Positions 1-8,911 are shown, counted from the first letter of the stretch. The stretch: 64,000 nucleotides of DNA from Dehalobacter sp. CP (GCA_009910795.1 VMEE01000018.1:1-64000); one strand, 5' to 3'. The notes: a model not told the origin generated them from the letters alone. Numbers and translations are program-made.

Positions 1-77
1 GAAATCCCGTCGGACCTCCTTATAACTAGCCTTTCCGGTAATGCAACGGTTTTTCAAAGGACAGCTTTTACAATCTT

Positions 78-791
78 GTGATCTTGACACATAGTTTTTA
101 CCAACTCGATAACGCACTTTTCTTACGCCTATGTAATGTAAGTGGTACCCCAACGACCGAAGTAATTGGAGAAATAACCCGCCTTGGAGCTAAGAGAGCT
201 TACTGCATCGGCTTCCAAGCGAATGTCGTGTCTGAGAAATTGAAAGCAGCCATCCCCAATCTTGAGGCAAAAGTGCTGCAGGGGGAAGGGCGCGCGGAGA
301 CGGCGAACCTGGTAGGAGACGAAATTGCTAATCCACATGGGGTATTCCTCATAGGTTTTGATGCTCTGGCCGACGCCGTGAGCGCCGGGCCCTACGCAGC
401 GGCCAACGGATGGCTTATCCGCATAACGGACGGAGCCGGCGTCTATCATCCCGAAGCTTGGAGTTTACTAAAGGCTGGACTAGACGCCAATCATTTGGTT
501 ATCTTGGGCGGTACATCCAGAGTCCAGGATACAAACGGATTCCGCCGCATGTCCGGCCAGGATCGCTACGTGACCAACCAGGATTTTAACGAGAAGATGG
601 GACTTAATACCAGCAAGGTTTACTTTGCTGACGGTTACTCTTTGGCCGCAGCTCTGATGGTTGCACCGTTGGCTGCCCAGAACAATTGCCCGATTGTTCT
701 GGCGGAAAAGAACGATCCGAACCAAGCCAGGTTTCCCGCCGGAGTCACTAACGACGCTACTGTTATCGGCATCGGCTCGCCTGCCCGTTGA
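78..791 (+). pseudogene. Cell wall-binding repeat 2 protein, 5'-truncated fragment
   Basis: The 237-residue frame resembles cell wall-binding repeat 2 (CWB2) proteins, which attach surface proteins to cell-wall polymers. The pattern GQDRYVTNQDF, followed by FADGYSLAAALMVAPLAAQ and then PIVLAE, is the usual 'DRY-T / DG-DALAAAPLAA / PI-L' repeat. An earlier degenerate repeat covers about residues 25-80. There is no signal peptide, and no ribosome site precedes the GTG at 78. Upstream, the same frame has stops at 27-29 and 39-41, while another frame is open from base 1 to the TGA at 79-81. The likely reading is the 3' end of a larger secreted protein that has lost its start by frameshift or truncation. 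An intact gene starting outside the window in another frame cannot be excluded. Confidence 0.6.
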
Positions 792-823
792 CCTATGTTG
801 ATTAAATTATTGAGCATTTTAAT

Positions 824-859
824 AACCACTAAATGCTATGTTAACAGCATTTAGTGGTT
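824..859 (+). terminator. Rho-independent terminator
   Basis: Perfect 14-bp inverted repeat (AACCACTAAATGCT / AGCATTTAGTGGTT) with an 8-nt loop, followed by a T-rich stretch. It lies 33 bp after the stop of the CWB2 fragment and probably ends that transcript. Confidence 0.8.
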
Positions 860-968
860 TTGATTTTTGTGGATGCTGGAGACGCGAGTAGATTTCTAGA
901 AATAATGGAATAAATGAGTTATTTTAAAAATACGTTTTAGCGTAAGAGTTAACGAAGGAGGGATTTAA

Positions 969-1904
969 TTGAAAGCAATATTACTGCCTGGAGATTTTGT
1001 TCGGGAGTCCTTGGAATTACACCTGTTTTTCGGACGAATTATGAAGGAGCATTCCCTATTTCTCGAAGCTGGTTTTGTGACGAAGGATGCAGCATTTGTG
1101 CAACAAGCAGATATGTTTAAGACCCAATTTGCTGAAGTATTAAGGGAGGCTGTATTTTTGGCAAACGGGGTTGTCAGCGAAGAAACATTAAGATCAGGGG
1201 AATCAATAACAGATAAAACGCTACGAGCTGAACAAATTACTGAGGAACTATCTGGTATCACGATTGAAACAGTTATTACGAATGAAGAATTCGGACTAAC
1301 CCCGAATGGCGGAGTAAATCCAGCACAACTGGAGGCACAAGTCACTGCTTTAAATCAGAAAGCCATTGGTTTGACCAATGCTTTGGTCCAGTTTAAAACC
1401 AACATACTTAACGGAATGCTTCAATGTAAATTGTTCACTTTTAATTTTCCTTTATTAATAATCCATATCCGAAGAGAAGCATTATTTTACATAAATCATT
1501 TAGAGCGATTGCAAAGGCACATGGCGGTTGATTTTATTCAGGAGGCTATTGAAGAAGAAAAGTTCTGGAACAGGCAAATGGCGGAACACGCACAGTTTAT
1601 TCGTCACTTATTAGATCCGACTGAATCTGGCCTAATTGTTAAAGCAGAAGGCTTTGACAAGCAATTCAATACACTTGAACAAAAGGTGCCGGAAGCATCC
1701 CTAACTAAAACAGATATTAGCGGTTTAACACGGTCAACGATTACGGCGACCCGAGCATTTAGAGATTTCAAAGCAGCCGGTACAGAAGGGATACTAACGT
1801 GTAAGATAAAATCAATAATCATTCCACTCTTAGCAGATCATGTATTGAGAGAAGCGAATCATTACCTAAGAATATTAAACAGGTTAAAACGGGATTTACA
1901 GTGA
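969..1904 (+). CDS. DUF2935 domain protein
   Basis: A 311-residue, soluble, mostly helical protein matching the DUF2935 family of Firmicutes. Two similar halves are visible, each opening with a patch like 'E-LHLFFGRIMKEHSLFL' (about 15-35) and 'FWNRQMAEHAQFIRHLL' (about 195-215), then long helices with conserved His and Glu. The family is thought to form helical bundles, possibly binding metal through the His/Glu pairs; its function is unknown. The TTG start at 969 is chosen because a strong AAGGAGGG site ends 7 bases upstream and no better start lies nearby. It stands alone between a terminator and convergent minus-strand micropeptide genes. Confidence 0.8.
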   Translation: MKAILLPGDFVRESLELHLFFGRIMKEHSLFLEAGFVTKDAAFVQQADMFKTQFAEVLREAVFLANGVVSEETLRSGESITDKTLRAEQITEELSGITIETVITNEEFGLTPNGGVNPAQLEAQVTALNQKAIGLTNALVQFKTNILNGMLQCKLFTFNFPLLIIHIRREALFYINHLERLQRHMAVDFIQEAIEEEKFWNRQMAEHAQFIRHLLDPTESGLIVKAEGFDKQFNTLEQKVPEASLTKTDISGLTRSTITATRAFRDFKAAGTEGILTCKIKSIIIPLLADHVLREANHYLRILNRLKRDLQ

Positions 1905-2031
1905 TAACACATGAGGATATTTCTAGGATTAGTTATTCTAGATCATTCCCGGATATTTCTTTTCCGCCCTTGCTCGCGCTAGAAGGGAAGAGTTCGTTAA
2001 CTCTCCCCTTAATTGACATTCAAATATTCGT

Positions 2032-2181
2032 TTAGAAAATAACACCTAGAGCAATAAGAATTAAAATGGCGATAGCAATAATACCAACGCCAGCTCCACG
2101 ACCGTCGTAGCCCATCATGGGCATGGGGTATGCCATTGTCGGGGATACTGTTCTGCAGCAGCAGCCACCTCTACCTAACAT
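2032..2181 (-). CDS. YjcZ-like one-helix micropeptide (GVIF type)
   Basis: A 49-residue peptide whose C-terminal half is one membrane helix ending GVGIIAIAILILIALGVIF. The N-terminal half is rich in Cys, Met and Gly (three consecutive Cys near residues 7-9). A strong GAGAGGAGGG site precedes the ATG. It resembles the YjcZ/YjcM group of tiny single-pass proteins in spore formers; their function is poorly known. It is the last of four minus-strand micropeptide genes here, and its C-terminal helix is nearly identical to those at 2705-2800 and 47059-47163. Confidence 0.8.
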   Translation of the reverse strand: MLGRGGCCCRTVSPTMAYPMPMMGYDGRGAGVGIIAIAILILIALGVIF

Positions 2182-2218
2182 AAGAATTTCCCTCCTCTCA
2201 TTTTAATTAATTTTTAAT

Positions 2219-2335
2219 TTAGAAAACGATGCCCAATGCAATCAACAGAAGAATGATAACAACAACAATTGCGATGCCGCAAAGACAACTGCTTCTAGGA
2301 AATCCATCTACACCGCCTAAAGCGCCAATTGCCAT
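2219..2335 (-). CDS. One-helix micropeptide (GIVF type)
   Basis: A 38-residue peptide ending GIAIVVVIILLLIALGIVF, a single membrane helix, with a short Gly-rich head containing a CLCG motif. Ribosome site GGAAGGGGG lies upstream of the ATG. Together with the GVIF-type gene 37 bp downstream (2032-2181) it forms a two-gene cassette. A close homologue, with the same CLCG and almost the same helix, lies at 47220-47336. Function unknown. Confidence 0.78.
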   Translation of the reverse strand: MAIGALGGVDGFPRSSCLCGIAIVVVIILLLIALGIVF

Positions 2336-2359
2336 TTAAATAGCCCCCTTCCTTGGAAA

Positions 2360-2457
2360 ATATATCCAATTACAAGTTATGTAAAAATAATTCTGATTGG
2401 AACCTTTATAAGTTGTCCAAATGGAAAAATTGTGGACATATTATCAATGTTGGACAA
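2360..2457 (-). promoter_or_regulatory. Shared upstream region of micropeptide cassette 1
   Basis: On the minus strand, sequence just upstream of the gene at 2219-2335 contains a TTGGATATA-nTTTCC block that recurs upstream of the gene at 2843-2947. Further out are three copies of TTGTCCA in either orientation (2413-2419, 2433-2438 partial, 2450-2457). The repetition upstream of both cassettes suggests a common promoter with a repeated operator. The regulator is not identified. Confidence 0.4.
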
Positions 2458-2573
2458 GGGTGAAAAGTTGCTCATAATGGATAACATGATAGGGTCTTGA
2501 TTTTAACCCAATCAAGATTGTGTTTGAATTGTAATGAGACTGAAGCATCTCTGGGTAATTGAAAGAACCAAAA

Positions 2574-2663
2574 GGGGCTGTTGCAACCTAAAATGGAACC
2601 TATAGATAGACCCTTTTTGTAAGTGTCCATTCTATAGGTTCCATTTTATTATGCGACAGCCCC
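2574..2663. repeat. MITE-like long palindrome with GGGGCTGTYGCA ends
   Basis: A 90-bp element made of 33-bp inverted repeats (2574-2606 and 2631-2663) that match at 29 of 33 positions and are separated by only 24 bp. The outermost bases GGGGCTGT(T/C)GCA resemble terminal repeats of common Firmicute insertion sequences such as the IS1182-like group (recalled, not searched). No transposase is present. It sits exactly between the two minus-strand micropeptide cassettes. It could be a non-autonomous mobile element, or a hairpin ending transcription of the upstream cassette. Confidence 0.6.
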
Positions 2664-2704
2664 TAATTCTATATTATAGAAAGCTAATCAATCTAGCCGT
2701 TAGA

Positions 2705-2800
2705 TTAAAAAATTACACCTAATGCGATAAGAATCAAGATGGCAATAGCAATAATTGTAGCACCTGCTTTTCCATCCTGAAGAAAAGTTCCATAAGGCAT
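2705..2800 (-). CDS. YjcZ-like one-helix micropeptide (GVIF type)
   Basis: A 31-residue peptide with a short polar head (MPYGTFLQDGKAGA) followed by a single membrane helix IIAIAILILIALGVIF. AAAGGACGG ribosome site before the ATG. It follows the GIVF-type gene at 2843-2947 with a 42-bp gap, so the pair repeats the arrangement of 2219-2335 plus 2032-2181. Too short for ordinary gene finders, but the near-identity of the helix to two other peptides in the window supports it. Confidence 0.75.
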   Translation of the reverse strand: MPYGTFLQDGKAGATIIAIAILILIALGVIF

Positions 2801-2842
2801 AATTTTCACCGTCCTTTCTTAAAAGTAAAAATTGATTAGAAC

Positions 2843-2947
2843 CTAGAAAACAATGCCTAATGCAATTAACAGAAGAATGATAACAACAACAATAGCAATT
2901 CCTTCGAATCTTTCACGTTTTTCAGGGATAAAACCTTCGTAAGCCAT
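2843..2947 (-). CDS. One-helix micropeptide (GIVF type)
   Basis: A 34-residue peptide: charged head MAYEGFIPEKRERFE, then the helix GIAIVVVIILLLIALGIVF, identical to the helix of the gene at 2219-2335. A strong AGAGGAGGTG site precedes the ATG. First gene of micropeptide cassette 2. The charged head contrasts with the Cys/Gly head of its paralogue, so the copies have diverged outside the membrane while the helix has been kept. Confidence 0.76.
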   Translation of the reverse strand: MAYEGFIPEKRERFEGIAIVVVIILLLIALGIVF

Positions 2948-3299
2948 TTTCGCACCTCCTCTTTATGGAAATTATATCCAATATAGTTATATGTTTTGTC
3001 CATAAATTATGTTAATAATTGTCCATAAAAATCGATCAAGCTTATCATTTGAAATCAGCCTCCACCACTGCAGAACATTCTGTTTTCCCTTGACGGCCAG
3101 TCTTTTCGAATTATACTAATACTTAACGAATATATTCGACTCAATATGCGCAGCCATTCGGTATTTATGCTGCGGATCACAAAATCGACGCAGTGGGTCT
3201 ACCAATAAAACAGGTATTGTGGTATGAGCTGCATGAGCGTAAAATGTACAAGACAGAAGTTAGAATTATGTTGCACACCAGAAATGGAGGTACTATATT
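2948..3299. other. Intergenic region before purL, with micropeptide promoter and an ORF remnant
   Basis: The left part (2960-3025) is the upstream region of the minus-strand cassette, with TTGTCCA direct repeats at 2996-3002 and 3019-3025 (23 bp apart). From about 3131 to 3313 on the plus strand there is a roughly 60-codon stop-free frame without a clear start; it reads like protein (for example QPFGIYAADHKIDAVGLP and QVLWYELHERKMYK) and runs into the start of purL. I do not recognise it; it may be a gene remnant or chance. No purine riboswitch was recognised. Confidence 0.35.
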
Positions 3300-6200
3300 T
3301 TGTTACAAGCTGTAAAAAGATTGTATGTCGAGAAAAAACAGGGGTTTAATATCGAAGCTCAGGGACTTTTTGCAGATCTTCGGGATAATTTAAGCATTGC
3401 AGAACTGCAGGGGGTCAGAACGATCAACCGCTATGATATTTCCGGGATTACCGATGAAGAATATAAGAAATCCCGTACGATTATTTTTGCCGAGCCTCCC
3501 CTGGATATCCTTTACGAGGAAACGCTGGACATCTCGTCAGGGGACAGGGTTTTTGCGATGGAGTATCTGCCGGGTCAGTATGATCAACGGGCGGATTCGG
3601 CAGCCCAATGTATCCAGATGCTGACCCAGAAAGAGCGTCCGCTGATTGCTTCAGCAAAAGTGATTATCCTGGAAGGAAAACTATCGGATCAGGACTTTGC
3701 AAGAATCAAACAATACTGCATCAACCCGGTCGAATCGCGGGAAGCTTCGCTGGCAAAACCGCAGAGTCTGGAATTTGAAGCGGCAGAACCGGCCGATGTT
3801 GAAATGATGGAAGGATTTATTACTAAAACACCGGAAGAAATTATTGTGATGCAGCAGCGCATGAATCTCGCCATGAGCGTCGAAGACTTGCTGTTCTGTC
3901 AGTCCTATTTCCGGGATACGGAAAAAAGAGACCCGACCATGACTGAAATTAAAACGATTGATACTTACTGGTCCGATCACTGCCGGCACACGACATTTCA
4001 GACTGAAATTGAAGAAGTCGATATTTGGGAAGGACATTTTTCCGGGCCTATCAAAACGGCTTTCGATTGCTATAAGGCTTCCAGAGCTAAGGTATATCAG
4101 GACAAGCTGCCCACGAAGGACATTTGTCTGATGGATATCGCTACAATGGGGATGAAAGAGCTCAAAATGGCAGGCCTGCTTAATGATCTGGATGAATCTG
4201 ATGAAATCAATGCCTGCAGTATTGTTGTGACTGCCGAGGTGAACGGCCGGGAAGAAGAATGGCTGGTGATGTTTAAAAACGAAACGCATAATCACCCGAC
4301 AGAAATCGAACCGTTTGGCGGTGCTGCCACCTGTCTGGGCGGTGCGATCCGAGACCCATTGTCAGGCCGGACCTATGTCTATCAGGCGATGCGGGTCACC
4401 GGCAGCGGCGATCCGCGGGTAAAGGTCGAAGATACTTTATCCGGTAAACTGCCTCAAAGAAAGATTACCACCGTTGCTGCAGCCGGATATAGTTCTTACG
4501 GCAATCAAATCGGACTGGCGACAGGTCAGGTCGCCGAAGTCTATGACGAAGGCTTTATCGCTAAAAGAATGGAGATCGGTGCGGTCATCGGTGCTGCTCC
4601 CAGAAAAAATGTCATCCGCAAACCTCCTGAAGAAGGTGACGTCATTGTTCTGGTTGGCGGCAGGACTGGCCGGGACGGCTGCGGCGGAGCGACGGGTTCT
4701 TCCAAAGAACATACTTTGGAATCGTTGACCAATTGCGGCGCCGAAGTCCAGAAGGGCAATCCGCCGAATGAAAGAAAGATTCAGCGGCTGTTCCGCAACC
4801 CGGAAGTCAGTACGCTTATTAAAAAATGCAACGATTTTGGCGCCGGCGGTGTCTCTGTTGCCGTGGGGGAACTGACTGACGGCCTTGATATCTGTCTGGA
4901 TGCCGTGCCAAAAAAATACGAAAGCCTGGATGGCACAGAACTGGCGATTTCCGAATCCCAGGAGCGCATGGCTGTCGTCCTGGCAGCTGAGGATTGGGAC
5001 AAATTCAAAAGCCTGGCAACCGAAGAAAATCTTGAAGCAACCGTTATTGCCCGGGTAACCGGCGATCATCGGCTTAAAATGTCCTGGCGGGGCAAGACGA
5101 TCCTGGATCTCAGCCGTGACTTTCTGAATACCAATGGGGTCAAACAAAAGACGAAGGTTGAAGTAACGGCGCCGCTGGAGGCGCAAAATTACTTTAGCGC
5201 TATCCCCAACTCAGTGGCCCGGGAACTGCCGGATTTGCGTAAAGCCTGGAATGCTAATTTAGGCGATTTGAATGTCTGCAGTAAAAAGGGACTGATCGAG
5301 AGATTTGACAGTACGATCGGTGCGGCATCGGTACTCATGCCGTTAGGCGGAAAATACCAGCTGACCCCGGCTGAAGGTATGGTCGCCAAACTGCCGGTAC
5401 TTGAAGGTGATACGACGACAGCTACGATCATGACGTATGGCTATAACCCGCAACTGGCCAAATGGAGCCCGTTTCACGGCGCTTTATATGCGGTGCTGGA
5501 TGCCGTTACGAAAGCGGTGGCGATAGGCGGAGATTACCGTAAGATACGCCTTACCTTGCAGGAGTATTTCGGCAAACTCAACGACGCCGGCAAGTGGGGG
5601 CAGCCTTTCAGTGCTTTATTGGGCGCTTATTATGCTCAAAAGCAGCTGGGTATTCCTGCTATAGGCGGAAAAGACAGTATGTCGGGCAGCTTTATGGAGC
5701 TGAATGTCCCGCCCACCCTGGTCGCATTTGCCGTTTGTACCGCAGATGCCCGCAAAGTTGTATCCCAGGAATTCAAACAGGCCGGAAGCAACGTTATCCT
5801 GCTGAAACTGGCCAGGGACGAACAGGAAATCCCTGACTTTACCATGGCGGCGAAAAACTTTGTAAAAGTCTCCGACTTGATTCAGTCGGGCTGGGTGCGC
5901 TCTTCGCGCACAGTCAAAATGGGCGGGATTGCCGGTGCCGTCAGCGAGATGGCTTTCGGCAATATGATTGGTTTCCATTTCAGCAGACAAATAGAGTCTT
6001 CAGACCTGTTTCGGACAGATTATGGTTCGATTCTGTTGGAATTGGATGAGAAAGCTGACCTGCCTGCCCTGTTTGGCGATGTCGAATACGAATTACTCGG
6101 CTGCACGCAGGAGAAACCAGCAATCGCTGTCAACGGAGTTGAGTTGCTGCTGACGGATATGCTGGGCCAATGGGAAATGCCGCTGGAAAAAATCTTTCCA

Positions 6201-7088
6201 AGCAAGGTTGAGAATACCGGAAATACCGAAAAACCTCGGGCAGTCAGCTTTGACAAGCGCAGTACTTTCAGACCGGCGATTAAAGCAGCAAAACCACGGG
6301 TATTTATCCCTGTTTTTCCGGGGACAAACTGTGAATATGATTCTGCCAAAGCTTTCACGAAAGCCGGTGGTCTGGTCGAAACCATGGTCATTCGAAATCT
6401 CAGCGCTGCAGACATCGAAAGCTCAATCAAAGAAATGGTAAAAATCATCGATAACTCCCAGATCATCATGCTTCCAGGCGGTTTTAGCGCCGGAGACGAA
6501 CCGGACGGATCGGGGAAATTTATTGCCACCTTGTTTAACAACCCACGCATCAAAGATGCCGTCATGAACCTTCTGAAACAGCGGGACGGCCTGATGCTCG
6601 GAATATGCAACGGCTTCCAGGCTTTGATCAAGCTGGGACTTGTCCCCTACGGGGAAATCAAAGAAATAAACGCAGAAGACCCTACGTTGACCTATAACAA
6701 GATCGGACGCCACATTTCTTGCATGGCCCGGACCAAGGTTGTTTCCACACTTTCCCCCTGGTTTAGCGGTGTTGAATTGGGAGAGATTCACACGATTGCA
6801 GTTTCGCACGGCGAAGGAAGATTTGTCGCGAGTCAGGAAGTCATCAGTAAGCTCATTCAGAACGGGCAGATCGCTACCCAATATGTCGATCTGAATGGAA
6901 CGGTAAGTAACGATATCAAGGATAATCCGAATGGTTCCTTTGAAGCTATCGAAGGGATCACAAGCCCTGACGGACGGGTATTAGGTAAAATGGGGCATTC
7001 GGAACGGACCGGAAACTGTATTGCCGTTAACGTCCCCGGCAATAAATACCAGCAAATTTTTGAGGGTGGCATCCATTATTTCAAGTAA
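3300..7088 (+). CDS. purL: Phosphoribosylformylglycinamidine synthase, single-chain
   Basis: Converts FGAR, glutamine and ATP to FGAM in step four of purine synthesis, in the cytoplasm. The 1262 residues carry synthetase and glutaminase parts on one chain, as in the long clostridial form. Synthetase motifs include the central YWSDHCRHTTF and HNHPTEIEPFGGAATCLGG (about 335-355) and GGKDSMSGSF (about 790). The C-terminal glutaminase begins near residue 1000 (FPGTNCEYDSA), has its nucleophile in MLGICNGFQ (Cys1103) and its His in VSHGEGRF (about 1170). TTG start with GGAGG 9 bases upstream. It is not followed by other pur genes; a terminator lies just downstream. No PurR or riboswitch site was recognised. 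Confidence 0.96.
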   Translation: MLQAVKRLYVEKKQGFNIEAQGLFADLRDNLSIAELQGVRTINRYDISGITDEEYKKSRTIIFAEPPLDILYEETLDISSGDRVFAMEYLPGQYDQRADSAAQCIQMLTQKERPLIASAKVIILEGKLSDQDFARIKQYCINPVESREASLAKPQSLEFEAAEPADVEMMEGFITKTPEEIIVMQQRMNLAMSVEDLLFCQSYFRDTEKRDPTMTEIKTIDTYWSDHCRHTTFQTEIEEVDIWEGHFSGPIKTAFDCYKASRAKVYQDKLPTKDICLMDIATMGMKELKMAGLLNDLDESDEINACSIVVTAEVNGREEEWLVMFKNETHNHPTEIEPFGGAATCLGGAIRDPLSGRTYVYQAMRVTGSGDPRVKVEDTLSGKLPQRKITTVAAAGYSSYGNQIGLATGQVAEVYDEGFIAKRMEIGAVIGAAPRKNVIRKPPEEGDVIVLVGGRTGRDGCGGATGSSKEHTLESLTNCGAEVQKGNPPNERKIQRLFRNPEVSTLIKKCNDFGAGGVSVAVGELTDGLDICLDAVPKKYESLDGTELAISESQERMAVVLAAEDWDKFKSLATEENLEATVIARVTGDHRLKMSWRGKTILDLSRDFLNTNGVKQKTKVEVTAPLEAQNYFSAIPNSVARELPDLRKAWNANLGDLNVCSKKGLIERFDSTIGAASVLMPLGGKYQLTPAEGMVAKLPVLEGDTTTATIMTYGYNPQLAKWSPFHGALYAVLDAVTKAVAIGGDYRKIRLTLQEYFGKLNDAGKWGQPFSALLGAYYAQKQLGIPAIGGKDSMSGSFMELNVPPTLVAFAVCTADARKVVSQEFKQAGSNVILLKLARDEQEIPDFTMAAKNFVKVSDLIQSGWVRSSRTVKMGGIAGAVSEMAFGNMIGFHFSRQIESSDLFRTDYGSILLELDEKADLPALFGDVEYELLGCTQEKPAIAVNGVELLLTDMLGQWEMPLEKIFPSKVENTGNTEKPRAVSFDKRSTFRPAIKAAKPRVFIPVFPGTNCEYDSAKAFTKAGGLVETMVIRNLSAADIESSIKEMVKIIDNSQIIMLPGGFSAGDEPDGSGKFIATLFNNPRIKDAVMNLLKQRDGLMLGICNGFQALIKLGLVPYGEIKEINAEDPTLTYNKIGRHISCMARTKVVSTLSPWFSGVELGEIHTIAVSHGEGRFVASQEVISKLIQNGQIATQYVDLNGTVSNDIKDNPNGSFEAIEGITSPDGRVLGKMGHSERTGNCIAVNVPGNKYQQIFEGGIHYFK

Positions 7089-7096
7089 AAATAGAG

Positions 7097-7137
7097 AAAG
7101 GTCGGGAACTGCGAATTCGCAATTCCCGACCTTTTTC
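7097..7137 (+). terminator. Terminator after purL
   Basis: Long inverted repeat (AAAGGTCGGGAA-TGCG / CGCA-TTCCCGACCTTT) followed by a T run; one mismatch in the stem. The stem also reads well on the minus strand, so it may serve the convergent NusG-II gene as well. Confidence 0.88.
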
Positions 7138-7181
7138 CAGTAATGTATGACAGTAAACTCTAAAATAATGGCGATTGACGA

Positions 7182-7532
7182 CTAGTTCTCAGTAATATTG
7201 ACGATTGCTTTATTGGGCAGACAAACAGCATAATCTCCTGGGTTTACCAGCCAGCCTGTCCGGACGCAAATCTGGTCGGGACAATTGGTTTCTTTAAATC
7301 TGATGCGGCCTTTTTCCACCAGAACAATCTCGTGGTACTTGCCCGGAAGGGTAATTTCCCGCGGTTCTTCGACTGCATTTAAATCAATACGTTCGATAAG
7401 CACGTTATTCTGTGTGATCTCGGCAAACCTGAGGTCTTTTCCATTTTGGGATTGATGGAACTTTATACTGCCTAGGCCGATGAGCACGAGTAAGATTATG
7501 ATGCTAACTAGGATAATATCATGTTTCTTCAT
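7182..7532 (-). CDS. NusG domain II-containing membrane-anchored protein
   Basis: A 116-residue protein with one N-terminal membrane helix (residues 5-25) and an extracytoplasmic NusG_II-type domain. The characteristic signature CPDQICVRTGWL, then PGDYAVCLPNKAIV, is present. Such proteins are common in Clostridia and are often near ApbE- or polyprenyl-diphosphate-related genes; no such neighbour is here. The ATG at 7532 is preferred over an upstream extension of 40 residues, because AAGGAGG lies upstream and the membrane anchor begins directly after it. Role unknown. Confidence 0.8.
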   Translation of the reverse strand: MKKHDIILVSIIILLVLIGLGSIKFHQSQNGKDLRFAEITQNNVLIERIDLNAVEEPREITLPGKYHEIVLVEKGRIRFKETNCPDQICVRTGWLVNPGDYAVCLPNKAIVNITEN

Positions 7533-7919
7533 GGTATTTGCAGGTCCTCCTTGAGCACTCTCCTTATGGATGTCTGACTGAACGGAGCAAGAGAACAGAA
7601 CACAACTTCTGCATTCAGACATACTATAATTGATAAAACGAAACAGTGTCAAGTAACGTCAAAAGAGAGACCAAAGGCAAATCCGTCAAAACCGATATAC
7701 CGATCATTGGGAACGATACCTTTAAGCATGATAGGACATATCGATATAATGAAAATGTAGACAAATGATGTCGAAAGAATAAGTAAGTTTATAAGAACTA
7801 TTGAAGTTTGCAGGCAATTAATATAAACTTAAGCCGTCACTAAAACGGTAAAAATAATTTTTCAACTGGGTAATACTATGTAAAAGCATACATATAAAAA
7901 ATATCTGGAGGGAACGAAT
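7533..7919. other. Intergenic region upstream of fba
   Basis: AT-rich, divergent promoter region between the NusG-II gene and fba. It contains TGTCGAAA at 7769-7776, a match to the core of Spo0A boxes, and a possible promoter near 7800-7830 (TTGAAG then TATAAA, spacing slightly short). GGAGGG at about 7910 is the fba ribosome site. No gene or RNA structure was recognised. Confidence 0.4.
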
Positions 7920-8846
7920 ATGCCACTGGTAACTTCTGCTGAAATGTTTAAAAAAGTCTATGGGAAATGTGCTGTCGGAGCATTTAACGTTAACAATATG
8001 GAAATCATTCAAGGAATTGTTGATGCGGCGAAGGAAGAAAATGCGCCTTTGATTTTGCAGGTTTCTGCAGGTGCCCGGAAATATGCCAAACATATTTACT
8101 TAATGAAGCTGGTAGAGGCTGCAGTGGAGGATACCGGCTTGCCGATCTGCCTGCATTTGGATCACGGGGAAGACTTTGAGATTTGTAAGGCTTGTGTTGA
8201 CGGCGGTTTTACTTCGGTGATGATCGATGGTTCTAAGCTGTCTTTTGCCGAAAATATTGCGGTTACCAAAAAGGTTGTAGAGTACGCCCATGCGAGAGGC
8301 GTCGTCGTGGAAGCCGAATTAGGCAGACTCGCAGGCATCGAAGATGCAGTAAATGTCAGTGCGAAGGACAGCAGCTATACGGATCCGGAGCAGGCCGCCG
8401 AATTTGTTCATAAAACTGGTTGTGATTCGCTGGCTGTTGCGATTGGCACCAGTCACGGAGCGTATAAGTTCAAGGGAGAAGCCATGCTTGATTTCGAGCG
8501 TCTTGAAAAGATAGCTTCACTGCTTCCCGGCTTCCCATTGGTTTTACACGGCGCGTCTACGGTACTGCCGGAATTTGTGGCAAAATGCAACGAATACGGA
8601 GGAGATATCAAGGGAGCGCAGGGTGTCCCCGAAGATATGCTTCGCAAGGCCGGGACCATGGGCGTATGCAAAATCAATATTGATACCGATCTGCGCCTTG
8701 CCATGACGGCTTCAATCCGTGAGTATTTGGCAAACAGCCCTGCTGATTTTGACCCCCGCCAGTATCTCAAACCAGCCAGAGAAGCCATCAAAAATATGGT
8801 TAAGCATAAGATTGCAAATGTCTTAAACTGCAGCAATCAGCTCTAA
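7920..8846 (+). CDS. fba: Class II fructose-bisphosphate aldolase family protein
   Basis: Cleaves or forms fructose 1,6-bisphosphate in glycolysis/gluconeogenesis; zinc-dependent cytoplasmic enzyme of 308 residues, normal for the family. Visible motifs: GAFNVNNMEIIQ (N-terminus), HLDHGEDFEICKACVDGGFTSVMIDGS with the catalytic Asp and zinc His, VEAELGRLAG, AVAIGTSHGAYKF with a zinc His, and VLHGAS with a zinc His. Start ATG with GGAGGG. Related tagatose-bisphosphate aldolases share these motifs, so exact substrate is inferred. Followed by a terminator, hence a single-gene unit. Confidence 0.93.
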   Translation: MPLVTSAEMFKKVYGKCAVGAFNVNNMEIIQGIVDAAKEENAPLILQVSAGARKYAKHIYLMKLVEAAVEDTGLPICLHLDHGEDFEICKACVDGGFTSVMIDGSKLSFAENIAVTKKVVEYAHARGVVVEAELGRLAGIEDAVNVSAKDSSYTDPEQAAEFVHKTGCDSLAVAIGTSHGAYKFKGEAMLDFERLEKIASLLPGFPLVLHGASTVLPEFVAKCNEYGGDIKGAQGVPEDMLRKAGTMGVCKINIDTDLRLAMTASIREYLANSPADFDPRQYLKPAREAIKNMVKHKIANVLNCSNQL

Positions 8847-8911
8847 GCATAGCATACTGTACGGAACGAGCAGACAGAACATGATGCTTGGGCCTGAAAT
8901 ATGAAACATGT

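Noticed and set aside
1976..2012. Hairpin GGGAAGAGTT/AACTCTCCC as terminator
   Set aside because: Stem has a bulge and no T run in either direction, so it is not listed as a terminator.
3026..3299. Purine riboswitch or PurR box before purL
   Set aside because: No conserved purine-aptamer loops or PurBox pair could be found.
3681..4295. 204-codon minus-strand frame inside purL
   Set aside because: Lies opposite well-conserved purL motifs; similar long antisense frames inside purL, htrA, pstS and others follow from codon bias.
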